Assembly (NCBI RefSeq): GCF_051014685.1
Contig: NW_027478710.1
Span: 186,001-250,000, forward strand
Direction of reading: 5' to 3'
Source: Ptiloglossa arizonensis
Lineage: Eukaryota; Arthropoda; Insecta; Hymenoptera; Colletidae
Length of the DNA stretch: 64,000 bases
Part shown: piece after piece, positions 11,280 through 25,800 of the stretch
Layout: each line of letters opens with the position of its first letter
Numbering within the stretch: the first letter of the stretch is position 1
Position numbers and translations under genes: made by a program
Notes under the pieces: generated by a model
The model's database searches: none
Told to the model about the DNA's origin: nothing
What the model saw: only the letters and a program-made list of their open reading frames with translations

Positions 11280-14200
11280 ATGTCTGATACTCGAAACCAA
11301 TAACTGCTATGGCCTAGGGCAAAAATACACATACCGTTCTTTTCGGGCGAGTTTCTACTTTCAGATGCAAAAGGAATTTCTCGAGTTCGTCAATCCGTTC
11401 GCGAGATATGGGAGTTTGAAGTTAAGGAATGGTTGACAAACCATCAAAATTTTCGCAAGTCTGATACTCGAAACCAATAACTGGATTGGCCTAGTGGAAA
11501 AGTACACACACCATTGTAATGGAGCGAGTTTCTACATTCAGATGCAACAGGAATTTCTCGAGTTCGTCAATCCGTTCGCGAGATATGGGAGTTTGAAGTT
11601 AAGGAATGGTTCAGATACCATCAAAAATTTCGCTGGTCTGATACTCGAAACCAATAACTACAATGGCCTAGGGCAAAAATACACATACCGTTGTAATCGG
11701 GCGTGTTTCTACTTTCAGATGCAACAGGAATTTATCGAGTTCTTCAATCCGTTCGCGAGATATGGGAGTTTGAAGTTAAGGAACGGTTCAGAAACCATGA
11801 AAATTTTCGCGTGTCTGATAATCGAAACCAATAACTACAATGGCCTAGGGGGAAAATACACATACCGTTGTAATCGGGCGAGTTTCTTCTTTCAGACGAA
11901 ACAGGAATTTCTCGAGTTCGTCAATCCGTTCGCGAGATATGGGAGTTTGAAGTTAAGGAATGGTTCAGATACCATCAAAAATTTCGCTGGTCTGATACTC
12001 GAAACCAATAACTGGATTGGCCTAGTGGAAAAGTACACACACCATTGTAATGGAGCGAGTTTCTACATTCAGATGCAACAGGAATTTCTCGAGTTCGTCA
12101 ATCCGTTCGCGAGATATGGGAGTTTGAAGTTAAGGAATGGTTCAGATACCATCAAAAATTTCGCTGGTCTGATACTCGAAACCAATAACTGGATTGGCCT
12201 AGTGGAAAAGTACACACACCATTGTAATGGGGCGAGTTTCTACATTCAGATGCAACAGGAATTTCTCGAGATCGTCAACCGTTCGCGAGATATGGGAGTT
12301 TGAAATTAAGGAATGGTTGAGAAACCATCAAAATTTTCGCAAGTCTGATACTCAAAACCAATAACTACTATGGCCTAGGGCAAAAATACACACACCGCTG
12401 TAATCGGGCGAGTTTCTGCTTTCAGATGCAACAAGAATTTCTCGAGTTCGTCAATTCGTTCGCGAGATGTGGGAGTTTGAAGTTAAGGAATGGTTGAGCA
12501 GCCATTAAATTTTTCGCAAGTCTGATTCCGGAAACCAATAACTACAAAGGCCTAGGGGAAAAATACACATACCGTTGTAATCGAGCGAGTTTCTACTTTC
12601 AGATGCAACAGGAATTTGTCGAGTTCGTCAATTCGTTCGCGAGATGTGGGAGTTTGAAGTTAAGGAATGGTTGAGAAACCATCAAAATTTTCGCAAGTCT
12701 GATTCCCGAAACCAATAACTACAAATGCCTAGGGGAAAAATACACATACCGTTGTAATCGGGCGAGTTTCTACTTTCAGACGCAACAGGAATTTTTCGAG
12801 TTCGTCAATCCGTTCGCGAGGTATGGGAGTTTGAAGTTAAGGAATGGTTGAGAAACCATCAAAATTTTCGCTGGTCTGATACTCGAAACCAATAACTGGA
12901 ATGGCCTAGGGGAAAAGTACACACACCATTGTAATCGGGCGAATTTCTGCTTTCAGACGCAACAGGAATTTTTCGTGTTCGTCAATCCGTTCGCGAGGTA
13001 TGGGAGTTTGAAGTTAAGGAATGGTTGAGAAACCATCAAAATTTTCGCAAGTCTGATTCCCGAAACCAATAACTACAAAGGCCTAGGGGAAAAATACACA
13101 TACCGTTGTAATCGGGCGAGTTTCTACTTTCAGACGCAACAGGAATTTTTCGAGTTCGTCAATCCGTTCGCGAGGTATGGGAGTTTGAAGTTAAGGAATG
13201 GTTGAGAAACCATCAAAATTTTCGCTGGTCTGATACTCGAAACCAATAACTGGAATGGCCTAGGGGAAAAGTACACACACCATTGTAATCGGGCGAATTT
13301 CTGCTTTCAGATGTAATAGGAATTTCTCGAGTTCGTCAATCCGTTCGCGAGATATGGGAGTTTGATGTTAAGGAATGGTTGAGAAACCATCGAAATTTTC
13401 GCAACTCTGATTCCCGAAACCAATAACTACAAAGGCCTAGGGGAAAAGTACACATACCGTTGAAATCGGGCGAGTTTCTGCTTTCAGATGAAATAGGAAT
13501 TTCTCGTGTTCGTCAATCCGTTCGCGAGATATGGGTGTTTGAAGTTAAGGAATGGTTGAGAAACCATCAAAATTTTCGCATGTCTGATACTCGAAACCAA
13601 TAACTACTATGGCCCAGGGCAAAAATACACATACCCTTGTAATCGGGCGAGTTTCTGCTTTCAGATGCAATAGGAATTTCTCGAGTTCGTCAGTCCGTTC
13701 GCGAGATATGGGAGTTTGAAGTTAAGGAATGGTTGAGAAACCATCGAAATTTTCGCACCTCTGATTCCCGAAACCAATAACTACAAAGGCCTAGGGGAAA
13801 AGTACACATACCGTTGTAATCCGGCGAGTTTCTACTTTCAGATGAAACAGGAATTTCTCGAGTTCGTCAATCCGTTCGCGAGATATGGGAGTTTGAAGTT
13901 AAGGAACGCTTGAGAAACCATCAAAATTTTCGCAAGTCTGATACTCGAAACCAATAACTAGTATGGCCTAGGGGAAAAGTACACACAACAATTGTAATCG
14001 GGCGAGTTTCTACTTTCAGATGCAACAGGAATTTCTCGAGTTCGTCAATCCGTTCGCGAGATGTGGGAGTTTGAAGTTAAGGAACGGTTGAGATACCATC
14101 AAAATTTTCGCAAGTCTGATTCCCGAAACCAATAACTACAAAGGCCTAGGGGAAAAATACACATACCGTTGTAATCGGGCGTGTTTCTGCTTTCAGATGC

Positions 14201-16817
14201 AATAGGAATTTCTCGAGTTCGTCAATCCGTTCGCGAGATATGGGAGTTTGAAGTTAAGGAACGGTTCAGAAACCATCAAAATTTTCGCATGTGTGATAAT
14301 CGAAACCAATAACTACAATGGCCTAGGGGAAAAATACACATACCGTTGTAATCGGGCGAGTTTCTACTTTCAGATGAAAGAGGAATTTCTCGAGTTCGTC
14401 AATCCGTTCGCGATATATGGGAGTTTGAAGTTAAGGAATGGTTGAGAGACCATCAAAATTTTCGCTGATCTGATACTCGAAACAAATAACTGGAATGGCC
14501 TAAGGGAAAAGTACACATACCGTTGATATCGGGCGAGTTTCAGCTTTCCGATGCAAAAGGAATTTCCCGTGTTCGTCAATCCGTTCGCGAGATATGGGAG
14601 TTTGAAATTAAGGAATGGTTGAGCATCCATCAAAATTTTCGCAAGTCTGATACTCGAAACCAATAACTACTATGGCCTAGGGCAAAAATACACATAGCGC
14701 TGTAATCGGGCGAGTTTCTGCTTTCAGATGCAACAAGAAATTCTCGAGTTCGTCAATTCGTTCGCGAGATATGGGAGTTTGAAGTTAAGGAATGGTTGAG
14801 CAACCATCACAATTTTCGCAAGTCTGATTCCCGAAACCAATAACTACAAAGGCCTAGGGGAAGAATACACATACCGTTGTAATCGGGCGAGTTTCTACTT
14901 TCAGATGCAACAGGAATTTATCGAGTTCTTCAATCCGTTCGCGAGATATGGGAGTTTGATGTTAAGGAACGGTTCAGAAACCATCAAAATTTTCGCGTGT
15001 CTGATAATCGAAACCAATAACTACAATGGCCTAGGGGGAAAATACACATACCGTTGTAATCGGGCGAGTTTCTACTTTCAGATGCAACAGGAATTTGTCG
15101 AGTTCGTCAATTCGTTCGCGAGATGTGGGAGTTTGAAGTTAAGGAATGGTTGAGAAACCATCACAATTTTCGCAAGTCTGATTCCCGAAACCAATAACTA
15201 CAAAGGCCTAGGGGAAAAATACACATACCGTTGAAATCGGGCGAGTTTCTGCTTTCAGATGAAATAGGAATTTCTCGTGTTCGTCAATCCGTTCGCGAGA
15301 TATGGGTGTTTGAAGTTAAGGAAAGGTTGAGAAACCATCAAAATTTTCGCATGTCTGATACTCGAAACCAATAACTACAATGGCCTAGGGGGAAAATACA
15401 CATACCGCTGTAATCCGGCGAGTTTCTACTTTCAGATGAAACAGGAATTTCTCGAGTTCGTCAATCCGTTAGCGAGATATGGGAGTTTGAAGTTAAGGAA
15501 CGCTTGAGAAACCATCAAAATTTTCGCAAGTCTGATACTCGAAACCAATAACTAGTATGGCCTAGGGGAAAAGTACACACAACAATTGTAATCGGGCGAG
15601 TTTCTGCTTTCAGATTCAATAGGAACTTCTCGAGTTCGTCAATCCGTTCGCGAGATATGGGAGTTTGAAGTTAAGGAATGGTTGAGAATCCATCAAAATT
15701 TTCGCAAGTTGATACTCGAAACCAATAACTACTATGGCCTAGGGCAAAAATACACATACCGCTGTAATCGGGCGAGTTTCTTCTTTCAGATGCAACAGGA
15801 CTTTCTCGAGTTCGTCAATCCGTTCGCGAGATATGGGAGTTTGAAGTTAAGGAATGGTTGAGAAACCACCAAAATTTTCGCTGATTTAATACTCGAAACC
15901 AATAACTGGAATGGCCTAGGGGAAAAGTACACACACATTGTAATGGGGCGAGTTTCTACTTTCAGATGCAACTGGAATTTCTCGAGTTCGTCAATGCGTT
16001 CGCGAGATATGGGTGTTTGAAGTTAAGGAATGGTTGAGAAACCACAAAAATTTTCGCTGATCTGATACTCGAAACAAATAACTGGAATGGCCTAAGGGAA
16101 AGGTACACATACCGTTGATATCGGGCGAGTTTCCGCTTTCCGATGCAAAAGGAATTTCCCGTGTTCGTCAATCCGTTCGCGAGATATGGGAGTTTGAAGT
16201 TAAGGAATGGTTGAGAAACCATCAAAATTTTCGCAAGTCTGATACTCGAAACCAATAACTACTATGGCCTAGTGCAAAAATACACACACCGCTGTAATCT
16301 GGCGAGTTTCTGCTTTCCGATGCAACAAAAATTTCTCGAGTTCGTCAATCCGTTCGCGAGATATGGGAGCTTGAAATTAAGGAATGGTTGAGAAACCATC
16401 AAAATTTTCGCAAGTCTGATACTCGAAACCAATAACTACTATGGCCTAGGGCAAAAATACACATACCGTTGTAATCGGGCGAGTTTCTGCTTTCAGATGC
16501 AATAGGAATTTCTCGTGTTCGTCAATCCGTTCGCGAGATATGGGAGTTTGAAATTAAGGAATGGTTGAGCAACCATCAAAATTTTCGCAAGTCTGATACT
16601 CGAAACCAATAACTACTATGGCCTAGGGCAAAAATACACATACCGTTGTAATCGGGCGAGTTTCTACTTTCAGATGCAACAGGAATTTGTCGAGTTCGTC
16701 AATTCGTTCGCGAGATGTGGGAGTTTGAAGTTAAGGAATGGTTGAGAAACCATCACAATTTTCGCAAGTCTGATTCCCGAAACCAATAACTACAATGGCC
16801 TAGGGGGAAAATACACA
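11280..16817. repeat. Block B: shuffled spacer between A and A'
   Basis: This stretch of about 31 monomers has no single long counterpart but is assembled from monomers also seen in A. The part near 12230-12500 resembles 2130-2400, and 14690-15000 resembles 3540-3850. It holds local dimer and trimer repeats: the ACGCAACAGGAATTTTTCG variant at 12780 and 13134 is 354 bp apart, and the GGATTGGCCTAGTGG variant recurs at about 11482, 12013 and 12190. A window-start-like monomer run returns at about 16648. No gene is supported. Confidence 0.7.
11494..12303 (+). other. Longest stop-free frame in the satellite (not called as a gene)
   Basis: A 269-codon open frame covers about 4.5 monomers and reads as a 59-residue repeat containing QEFLEFVNPFARYGSLKLRN. 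It is open because these monomers have GGTTCAG in place of GGTTGAG, which removes the in-frame TGA, and 177 is divisible by 3. Shorter versions of the same frame occur at 1804-2211 and 18621-19028. It matches no protein family I know, the opposite strand of other monomers is equally open, and no promoter or splice context is visible. I read it as a chance frame within the satellite. Confidence 0.9.
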
Positions 16818-19800
16818 TACCGTTGTAATCGGGCGAGTTTCTACTTTCAGATGCAACAGGAATTTGTCGAGTTCGTCAATTCGTTCGCGAGATGTGGGAG
16901 TTTGAAGTTAAGGAATGGTTGAGAAACCATCACAATTTTCGCAAGTCTGATTCCCGAAACCAATAACTACAAAGGCCTAGGGGAAAAATACACATACCGT
17001 TGAAATCGGGCGAGTTTCTGCTTTCAGATGAAATAGGAATTTCTCGTGTTCGTCAATCCGTTCGCGAGATATGGGTGTTTGAAGTTAAGGAGTGGTTGAG
17101 AAACCATCAAAATTTTCGCATGTCTGATACTCGAAACCAATAACTACTATGGCCCAGGGCAAAAATACACATACCCTTGTAATCGGGCGAGTTTCTGCTT
17201 TCAGATGCAATAGGAATTTCTCGAGTTCGTCAATCCGTTCGCGAGATATGGGAGTTTGAAGTTAAGGAACGCTTGAGAAGCCATCAAAATTTTCGCAAGT
17301 CAGACACTCGAAACCAATAACTACTATGGCCTAGGGGAAAAGTACACACACCATTGTAATCGAGCGAGTTTCTACTTTCAGATGCAACAGGAATTTCTCG
17401 ACTTCGTCAATCCGTTCGCGAGATATGGGAGTTTGAAGTTAAGGAATGGTTGAGAAACCACAAAAATTTTCGCTGATCTGATACTCGAAACAAATAACTG
17501 GAATGGCCTAAGGGAAAGGTACACATACCGTTGTAATCGGGCGAGTTTCTGCTTTCAGATGCAACAGGAATTTCTCGAGTTCGTCAATCCGTTCGCGAGA
17601 TATGGGAGTTTGAAGTTAAGGAATGGTTGAGAAACCACAAAAATTTTCGCCGGTCTGATACTCGAAACCAATAACTGGAATGGCCCAAGGGAAAAGTACA
17701 CATACCGTTGTAATCCGGCGAGTTTCTGCTTTCAGATGCAACAGGAATTTCTCGAGTTCGTCAATCCGTTCGCGAGATATGGGAGTTTGAAGTTAAGGAA
17801 TGGTTGAGAATCCATCAAAATTTTCGCAAGTCTGATGCTCGAAACCAATAACTACTATGGGCTAGGGGAAAAGTACACACACCATTGTAATCGGGCGAGT
17901 TTCTACTTTCAGATGCAACAGGAATTTCTCGAGTTCGTCAATCCGTTCGCGAGATGTGGGAGTTTGAAGTTAAGGAATGGTTGAGAAACCATCAAAATTT
18001 TTGCAAGTCTGATTCCCGAAACCAATAACAACAAAGGCCTAGGGGAAAAATGCACATACCGTTGTAATCGGGCGAGTTTCTACTTTCAGATGCAACAGGA
18101 ATTTCTCGAGTTCGTCAATCCGTTCGCGAGATATGGGAGTTTGAAGTTAAGGAATGGTTGAGAAACCATCAAAATTTTCGCATGTCTGATACTCGAAACC
18201 AATAACTACAATGGCCTGGGGCAAAAATACACATACCGTTGTAATCGGGCGAGTTTCTGCTTTCAGATGCAATAGGAATTTCTCGTGTTCGTCAATCCGT
18301 TCGCGAGATATGGGAGTTTGAAATTAAGGAATGGTTGAGCAACCATCAAAATTTTCGCAAGTCTGATACTCGAAACCAATAACTACTATGGCCTAGGGCA
18401 AAAATACACATACCGCTGTAATCGGGCGAGTTTCTGCTTTCAGATGCAACAAGAAATTCTCGAGTTCGTCAATTCGTTCGCGAGATATGGGAGTTTGAAG
18501 TTAAGGAATGGTTGAGCAACCATCACAATTTTCGCAAGTCTGATTCCCGAAACCAATAACTACAAAGGCCTAGGGGAAGAATACACATACCGTTGTAATC
18601 GGGCGAGTTTCTACTTTCAGATGCAACAGGAATTTATCGAGTTCTTCAGTCCGTTCGCGAGATATGGGAGTTTGAAGTTAAGGAACGGTTCAGAAACCAT
18701 CAAAATTTTCGCGTGTCTGATAATCGAAACCAATAACTACAATGGCCTAGGGGGAAAATGCACATACCGTTGTAATCGGGCGAGTTTCTTCTTTCAGACG
18801 AAACAGGAATTTCTCGAGTTCGTCAATCCGTTCGCGAGATATGGGAGTTTGAAGTTAAGGAATGGTTCAGATACCATCAAAAATTTCGCTGGTCTGATAC
18901 TCGAAAACAATAACTGGTTTGGCCTAGGGGAAAAGTACACACACCATTGTAATGGGGCGAGTTTCTATATTCAGATGCAACAGGAATTTCTCGAGTTCGT
19001 CAACCGTTCGCGAGATATGGGAGTTTGAAATTAAGGAATGGTTGAGAAACCATCAAAATTTTCGCAAGTCTGATACTCAAAACCAATAACTACTATGGCC
19101 TAGGGCAAAAATACACACACCGCTGTAATCGGGCGAGTTTCTGCTTTCAGATGCAACAAGAATTTCTCGAGTTCGTCAATTCGTTCGCGAGATGTGGGAG
19201 TTTGAAGTTAAGGAATGGTTGAGCAACCATCAAATTTTTCGCAAGTCTGATTCCCGAAACCAATAACTACAAAGGCCTAGGGGAAAAATACACACACCGT
19301 TGTAATCGGGCGAGTTTCTGCTTTCAGATGTAATAGGAATTTCTCGAGTTCGTCAATCCGTTCGCGAGATATGGGAGTTTGATATTAAGGAATGGTTCAG
19401 AAACTATCGAAATATTCGCACCTCTGATTCCCGAAACCAATAACTACAAAGGCCTAGGGGAAAAGTGCACATACCGTTGAAATCGGGCGAGTTTCTGCTT
19501 TCAGATGAAATAGGAATTTCTCGTGTTCGTCAATCCGTTCGCGAGATATGGGTGTTTGAAGTTAAGGAATGGTTGAGAAACCATCAAAATTTTCGCATGT
19601 CTGATACTCGAAACCAATAACTACTATTGCCCAGGGCAAAAATACACATACCCTTGTAATCGGGCGAGTTTCTGCTTTCAGATGCAATAGGAATTTCTCG
19701 AGTTCGTCAATCCGTTCGCGTGATATGGGAGTTTGAAGTTAAGGAATGGTTGAGAAACCATCAAAATTTTCGCATGTCTGATACTCGAAACCAATAACTA

Positions 19801-22800
19801 CAATGGCCTAGGGGGAAAATACACATACCGTTGTAATCCGGCGAGTTTCTACTTTCAGATGAAACAGGAATTTCTCGAGTTCGTCAATCCGTTCGCGAGA
19901 TATGGGAGTTTGAAGTTAAGGAACGCTTGAGAAACCATCAAAATTTTCGCAAGTCTGATACTCGAAACCAATAACTAGTATGGCCTAGGGGAAAAGTACA
20001 TACAACAATTGTAATCGGGCGAGTTTCTACTTTCAGATGAAACAGGAATTTCTCGAGTTCGTCAATCCGTTCGCGAGATGTGGGAGTTTGAAGTTAAGGA
20101 ACGGTTGAGAAACCATCAAAATTTTCGCAAGTCTGATTCCCGAAACCAATAACCACAAAGGCCTAGGGGAAAAATACACATGCCGTTGTAACCGGGCGAG
20201 TTTCTGCTTTCAGATGCAATAGGTATTTCTCGTGTTCGTCAATCCGTTCGCGAGATATGGGAGTTTGAAATTAAGGAATGGTTGAGCAACCATCAAAATT
20301 TTCGCAAGTCTGATACTCGAAACCAATAACTACTATGGCCTAGGGCAAAAATATACATACCGCTGTAATCGGGCGAGTTTCTACTTTCAGATGCAACAGG
20401 AATTTATCGAGTTCTTCAATCCGTTCGCGAGATATGGGAGTTTGAAGTTAAGGAACGGTTCAGAAACCATCAAAATTTTCGCGTGTCTGATAATCGAAAC
20501 CAATAACTACAATGGCCTAGGGGGAAAATACACATACCGTTGTAATCGGGCGAGTTTCTTCTTTCAGACGAAACAGGAATTTCTCGAGTTCGTCAATCCG
20601 TTCGCGAGATATGGGAGTTTGAAGTTAAGGAACGCTTGAGAAACCATCAAAATTTTCGCAAGTCTGATACTCGAAACCAATAACTAGTATGGCCTAGGGG
20701 AAAAGTACACACAACAATTGTAATCGGGCGAGTTTCTACTTTCAGATGCAACAGGAATTTCTCGAGTTCGTCAATCCGTTCGCGAGATGTGGGGGTTTGA
20801 AGTTAAGGAACGCTTGAGAATCCATCAAAATTTTCGCAAGTCTGATACTCGAAACCAATAACTGGAATGGCCTAGGGGAAAAGTACACACACTACTGTAA
20901 TCGGGCGTGTTTCTACTTTCAGATGCAACAGGAATTTCTCGAGTTCATCAATCCGTTCGCGAGATATGGGAGTTTGAAGTTAAGGAATGGTTGAGAATCC
21001 ATCAAAATTTTCGCAAGTCTGATGCTCGAAACCAATAACTACTATGGACTAGGGGAAAAGTACACACACCATTGTAATCGGGCGAGTTTCTGCTTTCAGA
21101 TGCAACAGGAATTTCTCGAGTTCGTCGATCTGTTCGCGAGATATGGGAGTTTGAAGTTAAGGAATGGTTGAGAAACCATCAAAATTTTCGCAAGTCTGAT
21201 ACTCGAAACCAATAACTACTATGGCCTAGGGCAAAAATACACACACCGTTGTAATCGGGCGAGTTTCTACTTTCAGATGCAACAGGAATTTCTCGAGTTC
21301 GTCAATCCGTTCGCGAGATATGGGAGTTTGAAGTTAAGGAATGGTTGAGAAACCACCAAAATTTTCGCTGATTTGATTCTCGAAACCAATAACTAGAATG
21401 GCCTAGGGGAAGAGTATACATACCGTTGAAATCGGGCGAGTTTCTGCTTTCAGATGCAATAGGAATTTCTCGAGTTAGTCAATCCGTTCGCGAGATATGG
21501 GAGTTTGAAGTTAAGGAACGTTTGAGAAACCATAAAAATTGTCTCAATTATGATACTCGAAACCAATAACTACTACGGCCTAGGGCAAAAATACACACAC
21601 CGTTGTAATCGGGCGAGTTTCTACTTTCAGATGCAACAGGAATTTCTCGAGTTCGTCAATCCGTTCGCGAGATATGGGAGTTTGAAGTTAAGGAATGGTT
21701 GAGAAACCACCAAAATTTTCGCTGATTTGATACTCGAAACCAATAACTGGAATGGCATAGCGGAAGAGTATACATACCGTTGAAATCGGGCGAGTTTCTG
21801 CTTTCAGATGCAATAGGAATTTCTCGTGTTCGTCAATCCGTTCGCGTGATATGGGAGTTTGAAGTTAAGGAACGCTTGAGAAACCATCAAAATTTTCGCA
21901 AGTCTGATACTCGAAACCAATAACTAGTATGGCCTAGGGGAAAAGTACACACAACAATTGTAATCTGGCGAGTTTCTACTTTCAGATGCAACAAGAATTT
22001 CTCGAGTTCGTCAATCCGTTCGAGAGATGTGGGAGTTTGAACTTAAGGAATGGTTGAGAGACCATCCAAATTTTCGCAAGTCTGATTCCCGAAACCAATA
22101 ACTACAAAGGCCTAGGGGAAAAATACACATGCCGTTGTAATCGTGCGAGTTTCCACTTTCAGATGCAACAGGAATTTCTCTAGTTCGTCATTCCGTTCGC
22201 GAGATATGGGAGTTTGAAGTTAAGGAACGTTTGAGAAACCATAAAAATTTTCTCAATTCTGATACTCGAAACCAATAACGACTATGGCCTAGGGCAAAAA
22301 TACACATACCCTTGTAATCGGGCGAGCTTTTGCTTTCAGATGCAACAGGAATTTCTCGAGTTCGTCGATCTGTTCGCGAGATATGGGAGTTTGAAGTTAA
22401 GGAATGGTTGAGAAACCATCAAAATTTTCGCAAGTCTGATACTCGAAACCACTACCTAAAAAGGCCTAGGGGGAAAATACACATACCGTTGTAATCCGGC
22501 GAGATTCTACTTTCAGATGAAACAGGAATTTCTCGAGTTCGTCAATCCGTTCGCGAGATATGGGAGTTCGAATTTAAGGAATGGTTGGGAAACCATCAAA
22601 ATTTTCGCATGTCTGATACTCGGAACCAGTAACAACTATGGCCTAGGGCAAAAATACACATACCGCTGTAATCGGGCGAGTTTCTACTTTCAGATGCAAC
22701 AGGAATTTCTCGAGTTCGTCAATCCGTTCGCGAGATATGGGAGTTTGAAGTTAAGGAACGCTTGAGAAACCATCAAAATTTTCGCCAGTCTGATACTCGA

Positions 22801-25800
22801 AACCAATAACTAGTATGGCCTAGGGGAAAAGTACATACAACAATTGTAATCGGGCGAGTTTCTACTTTCAGATGAAACAGGAATTTCTCGAGTTCGTCAA
22901 TCCGTTCGCGAGATGTGGGAGTTTGAAGTTAAGGAACGGTTGAGAAACCATCAAAATTTTCGCAAGTCTGATTCCCGAAACCAATAACCACAAAGGCCTA
23001 GGGGAAAAATACACATGCCGTTGTAACCGGGCGAGTTTCTGCTTTCAGATGCAATAGGTATTTCTCGTGTTCGTCAATCCGTTCGCGAGATATGGGAGTT
23101 TGAAATTAAGGAATGGTTGAGCAACCATCAAAATTTTCGCAAGTCTGATACTCGAAACCAATAACTACTATGGCCTAGGGCAAAAATATACATACCGCTG
23201 TAATCGGGCGAGTTTCTACTTTCAGATGCAACAGGAATTTATCGAGTTCTTCAATCCGTTCGCGAGATATGGGAGTTTGAAGTTAAGGAACGGTTCAGAA
23301 ACCATCAAAATTTTCGCGTGTCTGATAATCGAAACCAATAACTACAATGGCCTAGGGGGAAAATACACATACCGTTGTAATCGGGCGAGTTTCTTCTTTC
23401 AGACGAAACAGGAATTTCTCGAGTTCGTCAATCCGTTCGCGAGATATGGGAGTTTGAAGTTAAGGAACGCTTGAGAAACCATCAAAATTTTCGCAAGTCT
23501 GATACTCGAAACCAATAACTAGTATGGCCTAGGGGAAAAGTACACACAACAATTGTAATCGGGCGAGTTTCTACTTTCAGATGCAACAGGAATTTCTCGA
23601 GTTCGTCAATCCGTTCGCGAGATGTGGGGGTTTGAAGTTAAGGAACGCTTGAGAAACCATCAAAATTTTCGCAAGTCTGATACTCGAAACCAATAACTGG
23701 AATGGCCTAGGGGAAAAGTACACACACTACTGTAATCGGGCGTGTTTCTACTTTCAGATGCAACAGGAATTTCTCGAGTTCATCAATCCGTTCGCGAGAT
23801 ATGGGAGTTTGAAGTTAAGGAATGGTTGAGAATCCATCAAAATTTTCGCAAGTCTGATGCTCGAAACCAATAACTACTATGGACTAGGGGAAAAGTACAC
23901 ACACCATTGTAATCGGGCGAGTTTCTGCTTTCAGATGCAACAGGAATTTCTCGAGTTCGTCGATCTGTTCGCGAGATATGGGAGTTTGAAGTTAAGGAAT
24001 GGTTGAGAAACCATCAAAATTTTCGCAAGTCTGATACTCGAAACCAATAACTACTATGGCCTAGGGCAAAAATACACACACCGTTGTAATCGGGCGAGTT
24101 TCTACTTTCAGATGCAACAGGAATTTCTCGAGTTCGTCAATCCGTTCGCGAGATATGGGAGTTTGAAGTTAAGGAATGGTTGAGAAACCACCAAAATTTT
24201 CGCTGATTTGATTCTCGAAACCAATAACTAGAATGGCCTAGGGGAAGAGTATACATACCGTTGAAATCGGGCGAGTTTCTGCTTTCAGATGCAATAGGAA
24301 TTTCTCGAGTTAGTCAATCCGTTCGCGAGATATGGGAGTTTGATGTTAAGGAATGGTTGAGAAACCATCAAAATTTTCGCATGTCTGATACTCGAAACTA
24401 ATAACTACTATGGCCTTTGGCAAAAATACACATACCCTTGTAATCGGGCGAGTTTCTGCTTTCGGACGCTATAGGAATTTCTCGAGTTCGTCAATCCGTT
24501 CGCGTGTTATGGGAGTTTGAAGTTAAGCAATGGTTGAGAAACCATCAAAGTTTTCGCATGTCTGATACTCGAAACCAATAACTACAATGGCCTAGGGGGA
24601 AAATACACATACCGTTGTAATCCGGCGAGTTTCTACTTTCAGATGAAACAGGAATATCTCGAGTTCGTCAATCCGTTCGCGTGATATGGGAGTTTGAAGT
24701 TAAGGAACGCTTGAGAAACCATCAAAATTTTCGCAAGTCTGATACTCGAAACCAATAACTAGTATGGCCTAGGGGAAAAGTACACACAACAATTGTAATC
24801 GTGCGAGTTTCTACTTTCAGATGCAACAGGAATTTCTCGAGTTCGTCATTCCGTTTGCGAGATATGGGAGTTTGAAGTTAAGGAACGTTTGAGAAACCAT
24901 AAAAATTGTCTCAATTATGATACTCGAAACCAATAACTACTACGGCCTAGGGCAAAAATACACACACCGTTGTAATCGGGCGAGTTTCTACTTTCAGATG
25001 CAACAGGAATTTCTCGAGTTCGTCAATCCGTTCGCGAGATATGGGAGTTTGAAGTTAAGGAATGGTTGAGAAACCACCAAAATTTTCGCTGATTTGATAC
25101 TCGAAACCAATAACTGGAATGGCATAGCGGAAGAGTATACATACCGTTGAAATCGGGCGAGTTTCTGCTTTCAGATGCAATAGGAATTTCTCGTGTTCGT
25201 CAATCCGTTCGCGTGATATGGGAGTTTGAAGTTAAGGAACGCTTGAGAAACCATCAAAATTTTCGCAAGTCTGATACTCGAAACCAATAACTAGTATGGC
25301 CTAGGGGAAAAGTACACACAACAATTGTAATCTGGCGAGTTTCTACTTTCAGATGCAACAAGAATTTCTCGAGTTCGTCAATCCGTTCGAGAGATGTGGG
25401 AGTTTGAACTTAAGGAATGGTTGAGAGACCATCCAAATTTTCGCAAGTCTGATTCCCGAAACCAATAACTACAAAGGCCTAGGGGAAAAATACACATGCC
25501 GTTGTAATCGTGCGAGTTTCCACTTTCAGATGCAACAGGAATTTCTCTAGTTCGTCATTCCGTTCGCGAGATATGGGAGTTTGAAGTTAAGGAACGTTTG
25601 AGAAACCATAAAAATTTTCTCAATTCTGATACTCGAAACCAATAACGACTATGGCCTAGGGCAAAAATACACATACCCTTGTAATCGGGCGAGCTTTTGC
25701 TTTCAGATGCAACAGGAATTTCTCGAGTTCGTCGATCTGTTCGCGAGATATGGGAGTTTGAAGTTAAGGAATGGTTGAGAAACCATCAAAATTTTCGCAA

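Noticed and set aside
14370..14663. Reverse-strand open frame of 97 codons
   Set aside because: It is the complement of ordinary monomers. Several similar minus-strand frames occur across the array, all with the 59-codon period and no independent signal.
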